Shown here piece after piece: positions 10,007-15,016 of a stretch of DNA of 15,016 nucleotides (the stretch's first letter is position 1; the number at the start of each line of letters is the position of its first letter). The position numbers were made by a program, and so were the translations under genes. Source of the stretch: Actinidia chinensis (taxonomy: Eukaryota > Streptophyta > Magnoliopsida > Ericales > Actinidiaceae); contig VIGQ01001051.1 in NCBI GenBank assembly GCA_009663005.1, forward strand, positions 1-15,016, read 5' to 3'. The notes under the pieces are model-generated. The model was not told where the DNA came from. It saw only the letters and a program-made list of their open reading frames with translations, and made no database searches.

Positions 10007-11070
10007 ACCTTCTTCTAAACTATTTTTTTATTTTTTGTTTAATAAATGGCTTATTTTCTAAATTAAAATTTTCATTATTGCATAAAAAATAAAAGCTTTC
10101 GTTCTTAATAATTTTTTTCATTGCGCATAAAAATTAATTTTTAATTTTTTATATCGTGTTTTTTTGTAATGCATTTGTATAATAATAATACTTCTTTTAA
10201 AATATATTTTTAATTTTTGTTTAATAAATGCCTTATTTTCTAAATTAAATTTTTCATCGCATAAAAAATTTATTTTTTATTTTCAGATTTTATTTTTATA
10301 TTGATTTTGTATAGTAATAATACCTTCTTCTAAACTATTTTTTTATTTTTTGTTTAATAAATGGCGTATTTTCTAAATTTAATTTTTCATTGCATAAAAA
10401 AATAAAAAGGCTTTCTTTCTTAATAATTTTTTCATTGCGTAAAAAACATAATTTTGTTTTTATAGTGTGTTTTTTGGTAATGATGTTGTATAATATACTC
10501 CCTTTCTTTTTAAAATATATTTTTATTTTTTGTTTAATAAATGCCTTATTTTTTCAATTAATTTTTCATTGCATAAAACTTTAATTTTTATTTTCAGATT
10601 TTTTAATTTTTATATTGATTTGTATATAATAATACCTTCTTCAACTATTTTTTATTTTGTTTAATTTAAATGCTTATGTTCTAAATAATTTTTTCATTGG
10701 GGCAATAAAAAATAAAAGCTTTCTTTCTTAATAATTTTTTCATTGCGTAAAAAACTCATTTTCTAATTTTTTATATTTTTTGTCTTTGGTGAATAAGATA
10801 ATACCTTCTTTTAAAATATATTTTTATTGTTTGTTTTAATAAACTGCCTATTTTTTCAATTAATTTTTTCATTGCATAAACACGTTATTTTTTATTTTCA
10901 GATTTTTTTATTTTTATATTGATTTTGTATATATAATACCTTCTTTTAAAATATATTTTTATTTTTTTGTTTAATAACTGCCCTATTTTTTTCAATTAAT
11001 TTTTCTTGCATAAAAAATTTATTTTTTATTTTCCAGATTTTATTTTATATTGATTTTGTATAGTAATAAT
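10007..11070 (+). repeat. HOR block B, 7-unit form (tandem copy with same chimera)
   Basis: Units start at 10007 (CL with ATTGCATAAAAAATAAAAG instead of the CACA marker), 10190 (TS), 10322 (CL, L3), 10498 (TS), 10634 (CL, L2-like), 10803 (TS with an L-type end) and 10938 (TS). Order, subtype and the unusual S-body-to-T-head junction all repeat the preceding block. The period is 1064 bp against 1055 bp. It is clean at about 10200-10440 and noisy elsewhere. Confidence 0.87.
10921..10945 (+). repeat. S/L chimeric junction, copy 2
   Basis: An S body again passes through GATTTTGTATA (10921-10931) into an L-type tail (TATAATACC) and a T head. The site lies about 1065 bp after the first chimera and at the same place in the HOR. 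It is therefore a copied feature of the block and not an independent event. Confidence 0.85.
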
Positions 11071-11757
11071 ACCCTTTCTTCTAACTATTTTTTATTTTTT
11101 TGTTTAATAATGGCCTTATTTCTAAATTAAATTGTTCATTGCATAAAAAAATAAAAGGCTTGTTCTTTCTTAAGAATTTTTTTCATTGCGCATAAAAAAC
11201 TTAATATTTTTATTTTTAATATTGTGTTTTTGTAATGATTTTGTATAATATAATACCTTCTTTTAAAATATATTTTTAATTTTTGTTTAATAAATGCCTT
11301 ATTTTCTAAATTAAATTTTTCATCGCATAAAAAATTTATTTTTTATTTTCAGATTTTATTTTTATATTGATTTTGTATAGTAATAATACCTTCTTCTAAA
11401 CCATTTTTTTATTTTTTGTTTAATGAATGGGGCTTTTTTAAATTTTTTTTTATTTTGTTATTTTTTTTATGTTTTTTTTTTTTTTTTTTTTTTTGTTTTA
11501 TGGGTTATTTCTTTTTTTTTTTTTAATTATTATTTTTTTTTTTCTTTTTTTTTTTTTTTTAATTTTTTTTTTTTTTTTTTTTTTTTTGTTTATTAAATTT
11601 TTTTTTTTTTTGTTTTTAGTGATTTTTTTTTTTTTTCCTTATTTTTTTTTTTTTTTTTTTTTTTTTCCCCTAAATTAAATTTTTCCTCGATAAAAAATTT
11701 ATTTTTTTATTATTTTTCAGATGTTATTTTTATATTGATTTTGTATAGTAAATAATA
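11071..11757 (+). repeat. Three units before block A copy 4, one disrupted
   Basis: Units start at 11071 (CL, L1), 11255 (TS) and 11388 (CS with AATGAATGG). The last spans 370 bp where about 133 bp is expected, because a poly-T-dominated tract occupies its middle. The order (CL, TS, CS, then block A) equals that at 4284-4722, so the disrupted unit sits where a normal CS is expected. Confidence 0.82.
11430..11676 (+). repeat. Poly-T low-complexity tract inside a CS unit
   Basis: After AATGAATGGGGCTTTTTTAA the text becomes long T runs (many over 12) broken by isolated G, A and C. Satellite text returns at CCCCTAAATTAAATTTTTCC. The unit is about 237 bp longer than normal. Faint echoes of the repeat (TTGTTTATTAAATTT, GTTTTTAGTGATT) suggest one or two badly degraded S-like units and not foreign DNA. 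The GGGG and CCCC at the two borders are unlike the rest of the array. Possible causes are true T expansion, polymerase slippage or base-calling collapse. The open frame across it encodes almost only Phe and is meaningless. Confidence 0.85.
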
Positions 11758-12538
11758 ACCTTCTTCAAACCTATTGTTTATTTTTTGGTTTAATGAATGG
11801 CTATTTTTCTAAATAAAATTTTCAATTGCATAAAAATTTTATTTTTTAATTTTCAGATTTTATTTTATATTGATTTTTATAGTAAAATACTTCTCTAAAC
11901 TATTTTTTTTATTTTTTTGTTAATACATGGCTTATTTTCTAAATTAATTTTTCATTGCATAAAAAAATAAAAAGGCTTTCTTTCTTCCTTAATACTTTTT
12001 TTCATTTGCGGCTAAAAACTTAATTTTTTTATTTTTAATATTGTGTTTTTGTAATGATTTTGTATATATCTCCTTACCTTCTTGTAAATATATTTTTTAC
12101 ATTGTTGTTTTAATAATGCTTATTTTCTAAATTATGTTTCATCGCATAACAAATTTATTTTTTTATTTTTCAGCTTTTTTTTTTTTATATTGATTTTGTA
12201 TAGTAATAATCCCTTCTTTCTAAACTATTTTTTATTTTTTTTTTGTTTAATGACTGGCTTAGTTTCTAATTAAATTTTTCAACATCCTGCACATAACAAA
12301 TTTATTTTTTTATTTTTTTTCAGATCTTATTTTATATTGATTTTGTATGTAGTAATACCTTCTTCTAAACTATTTGTTTATTTTTTGTTAATAAAGGCTT
12401 AATTTTCTAAATTAAAAATTTTCTTGCAACGAAAAAGTAAAAAGGCTTCTTTCTTAAATAATTTTGTCATTGCGCATAAAACTTAATTTTTTATTTTTTA
12501 TATTTGTGTTTTTGTAATAAATTTTGTATAATATAAAT
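11758..12538 (+). repeat. HOR block A, copy 4 (5 units, noisy)
   Basis: Unit starts are 11758 (CS with CTAAATAAAATTTTCAATTG, a probable noisy AAATGAAA), 11889 (CL, L1), 12076 (TS with TTTTCAGCTTTTTTT), 12211 (CS with AATGACTGG) and 12357 (CL with GCAACGAAAAAGTAAAAAGG after ATGTAGTAATACC). All five ordered markers of block A can be recognised despite many indels. The length is 781 bp, inflated by inserted bases. Confidence 0.82.
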
Positions 12539-12988
12539 ACCTTCTTTTTAAAATATATTTTTGTTTTATTTTTTTGTTTAATAAATGCCTTATTTTCTAA
12601 ATTAAAAATTTTCATTGCATAAAAATTTATTTTTTATTTTCAGATTTTATTTTTATATTGATTTTGTATAGTAATAATACCTTCTTCTAACCTATATTTC
12701 TATTTTGTGTTTAATAAATGGCTTTATTTTCTAAATTAAATTTTTTTCATTGCATAAAAAATAAAAGGCTTTTCTTTCTTTTCTTAAATAATTTTTTCAT
12801 GCCTAACAAACATAATTTTTCTATTTTTATATTTTGGTCTGTGTATAATATAATACCTTCTTTAAAATTTATTTTTATTTTTTGTTAATAATGCCTTGTG
12901 ATTTTCAATTAAATGCTCTTCATTGCATTAAAAATTTTATTTTTTATTTCAAGATTTTATTTTTTATTGAGTTTTGTATAGTAACTAT
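12539..12988 (+). repeat. Three-unit linker (TS, CL, T'S)
   Basis: Units start at 12539 (TS), 12679 (CL, L2) and 12855 (T'S with GCCTTGTGATTTTCAATTAA). This is a shortened version of the linkers after A copies 2 and 3: the TL unit is missing and the T'S follows a CL directly. The next unit is again CACA-type. Confidence 0.8.
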
Positions 12989-13612
12989 ACTTCTTCTAAC
13001 TATTTTTTTATTTTTTGTTTAATAAATGGCTTAATTTCTAAATTAAATTTTTCATTGCACAAAAAAGTAAAGGGCTTTCTTTTCTAATAATTTTTCATTG
13101 CGCAATAACAACGTATTTTTTATTTTTATATTTGTTTTTGTCCAATGATTTTGTATATTAATCCTTCTTTTTAAAATATAGTGGTATTTTTTTGTTTAAT
13201 AAATGCCTTATTTTCTAAATTAAATTTTTCATTGCATAAAAAATTTATTTTTTATTTTCAGATTTTATTTTTATATTGATTTTGTATAGTAATAATACCT
13301 TCTTCTAAACTATTTTTTTATTTTTTGTTTAATAAATGGCTTATTTTCTAAATTAAATTTTTAATTGCATAACAAATAAAAAGTCTTTTCTTCTTATAAT
13401 TTTTGTCATTGCATAAAAAACATAATTTTTCTATTTTTATATTTTGGGTCTTTGTAATAATTAATACCTTCTTTTAAAATATTTTTTAATTTTTTTTTTT
13501 TTGTTTAGATAAATGCCCTTTTTTGTTCAATTAATTTTTCATTGGCATAAAAATTTTTGTTTATTTTTCAGATTTTATTTGTTATATTGATTTTGTATAG
13601 TAATAATACCAT
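12989..13612 (+). repeat. Partial HOR block B (4 units)
   Basis: Units start at 12989 (CL with GCACAAAAAAGTAAAGGGC), 13161 (TS), 13297 (CL, L2) and 13466 (TS). The closing CS of the five-unit form is absent; the next unit is a CL. The anchor at its end is doubled (ACCATACC at 13608-13615), either a small insertion or an assembly seam. Text is clean at about 13200-13340. Confidence 0.78.
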
Positions 13613-15016
13613 ACCTTCTTCTTTCTAAACTATTTTTTTATTTTTTGTTTAATAAATGGCTTATTTTCTAAATTAAAATTTTCATTGCATAAAAAAATAA
13701 AAAGGCTTTCTTTCTTAATAATTTTTTCATTGCGCATAAAAACTTAATTTTTTATTTTTATATTGTGTTTTTGTAATGATTTTGTATAATATAATACCTT
13801 CTTTTAAAATATATTTTTAATTTTTGTTTAATAAATGCCTTATTTTCTAAATTAAATTTTTCATCGCATAAAAAATTTATTTTTTATTTTCAGATTTTAT
13901 TTTTATATTGATTTTGTATAGTAATAATACCTTCTTCTAAACTATTTTTTTATTTTTTGTTTAATAAATGGCTTATTTTCTAAATTAAATTTTTCAAACA
14001 GCGCATAAAAAATTTTATTTTTTTCTTTTCATATTTTAATTTTTATAATTGATTTTGTATAGTAATAATACCTTCTTCTAAACTATTTTTTTATTTTTTG
14101 TTTATAATGGCTTATTTTTCTAATTCACATTTTCAGCGCATAAAAAATTTAATTTTTAATTTTTCAGATTTTATTTTTATATGATTTTTTATAGTAATAA
14201 TACCATTCTCTAAACTATTTTTTGTATTTTTTGTTTATAAATGCCTTATTTTTTCAAATAAATTTGTTTCAATTGCATAAAACAATAAAAAGCTGTCTTT
14301 CTTAATAGTTTTTCATTGCATAAAAAACATAATTTTCTATTTTTATATTTTTGTCCTTTGTATCATATAATACCTTTCTTTTAAATATATTTTTCATTTT
14401 TTGTTTATAATGCCCCTATTTTTTCATTAATTTTTTCATTGCAATAAAAATTTATTTTTTATTTTAAGATGCTAGTTTTATAATTGATTTTGGTATAGTA
14501 ATAATACCTTCTTCTAACATATTTTTTATTTTTTTGTTTAAGAAAATGGCTTATTTTCTAATTAAAATTTCATTGCATAAACAAATAAAAAGGCTTTCTT
14601 TCTTAAGAATTTTTCATTGCGCATAAAAACTTAATTTTTTTATTTTTTATTATTGTGTTTTTGTATATAGGAATTTTTGTATAAAGAGATATGAATACCT
14701 TCTTTTAAATATATATTTTTAATTTTTGTTTAATAAATGCCTTATTTTCTAATTAAATTTTTTCATCGAATACAAAAATTTATTTGTTTATTTTCAGATT
14801 TTATTTTATATTGATTTTGTTCATAGTACTAATACCTTCTTCTAACTATTTTTTTATTTTTGTTAAATAAATGGCGTATTTTTCTAATTTAATTTTTTCC
14901 TTGTCATAAAAAAATAAAAGGCTTTCCTTTTCTTATAATTTTTGTCATTGCGTAAAAAACATAATTTCCTGTTTTTTATATTGTTGTTTTTGTAATGATT
15001 TTGTATAATATAATAC
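13613..15016 (+). repeat. 3' end of window: nine further units
   Basis: Units start at 13613 (CL, L1), 13796 (TS), 13929 (CS), 14070 (CS), 14202 (CL, L2), 14372 (TS), 14506 (CL, L1), 14697 (TS) and 14834 (CL, L3 with ATGGCGTATT). The window ends exactly in the L tail TATAATATAATAC. CL-TS-CS-CS resembles the run-up to block A, but the CAGCTTTT and CACGAAAAAG markers do not follow, so I do not call a fifth A block. It is clean from 13620 to 13990 and noisy afterwards. Confidence 0.8.

Larger units (their letters stand above)
1..15016 (+). repeat. AT-rich tandem satellite array with higher-order structure
   Basis: The window is filled end to end by about 97 head-to-tail units, all in one orientation, and both window edges lie inside the array. 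I tracked units by the anchor ACCTTCTT. Spacings cluster at about 133 bp (S units, about 55) and 167-180 bp (L units, 41). Every unit shares the core TTTGTTTAATAAATG, then TTATTTTCTAAATTAAA or TTTTCAATTAA, then TTTTTCATTGCATAAAA. No unique sequence longer than a few tens of bases interrupts it except the poly-T tract near 11.5 kb. The array order, variant linkage and block structure are seen directly. A role as centromeric or other heterochromatic satellite is inference from the HOR organisation and AT-richness. No telomeric repeat, transposon end or gene is visible to locate it on a chromosome. Confidence 0.97.

Noticed and set aside
11469..11678. 69-codon open frame, nearly all Phe
   Set aside because: It is a translation of the poly-T tract. 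It contains no stop only because runs of T cannot encode one.
1..15016. CRISPR array, given regular repeats
   Set aside because: The repeats are contiguous 133-180 bp units without unique spacers between short direct repeats, and no cas genes are present.
1..15016. Transposon, LTR or virus remnants
   Set aside because: I saw no terminal inverted repeats, target-site duplications, reverse transcriptase or transposase text on either strand. All of the sequence is explained by the satellite except the poly-T tract.
1..15016. Insect-type mitochondrial control region with tandem repeats
   Set aside because: The AT-richness and tandem structure would fit, but there are no flanking tRNA, rRNA or protein genes, and 15 kb of HOR-organised satellite is far larger than usual. 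I keep it only as a remote alternative.

Overview
The whole 15 kb is one tandem satellite array. I find no gene, tRNA, rRNA, mobile element or CRISPR array. The DNA is extremely AT-rich and strand-asymmetric: hand-counting one intact 133-bp unit gives about 86% A+T, with T about 56% and A about 30% on the + strand. This suggests heterochromatic satellite DNA (centromeric, pericentromeric or subtelomeric) of an AT-rich eukaryote, or less likely a repetitive organellar region. The sequence does not let me name the organism.

About 97 units run head-to-tail in one orientation. I counted them from a recurring ACCTTCTT anchor. There are two body classes. S units are about 133 bp and carry the TTTTCAGATTTTATTTTTAT stretch. 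L units are about 167-180 bp and carry an extra AAAAAGGCTTTCTTTCTT box plus a second copy of TTTTCATTGC..ATAAAA. There are also two head classes after the anchor: C (TTCTAAAC, then usually ATGGC) and T (TTTTAAAATAT, then usually ATGCC). Every L body I can follow is succeeded by a T head. S bodies are succeeded by a C head with two exceptions, near 9866 and 10931. Below, CL means C head with L body, TS means T head with S body, and so on.

Diagnostic variants reveal higher-order repeats (HORs). A five-unit block (A: CS with AAATGAAA, CL, TS with CAGCTTTT, CS, CL with CACGAAAAAG) occurs at 448, 1480, 4723 and 11758. A second family of blocks (B) starts with a CL carrying CACAAAAAAGT and has five or seven units. 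Between 7859 and 11070 three seven-unit blocks of about 1.06-1.09 kb lie in direct tandem. Linkers of two to six units join the blocks, so the array is a mosaic typical of unequal crossing-over and gene conversion.

Sequence quality is patchy. Some tracts (for example about 8700-10070) match the consensus almost letter for letter. Others (for example about 6440-8690 and 12000-13200) are full of one-base indels and stray G/C. A poly-T-dominated tract at 11430-11676 replaces the middle of one unit. Much of the scatter may be unpolished long-read error rather than biology. The short open frames on the + strand are by-products of the repeat and are not annotated as genes.
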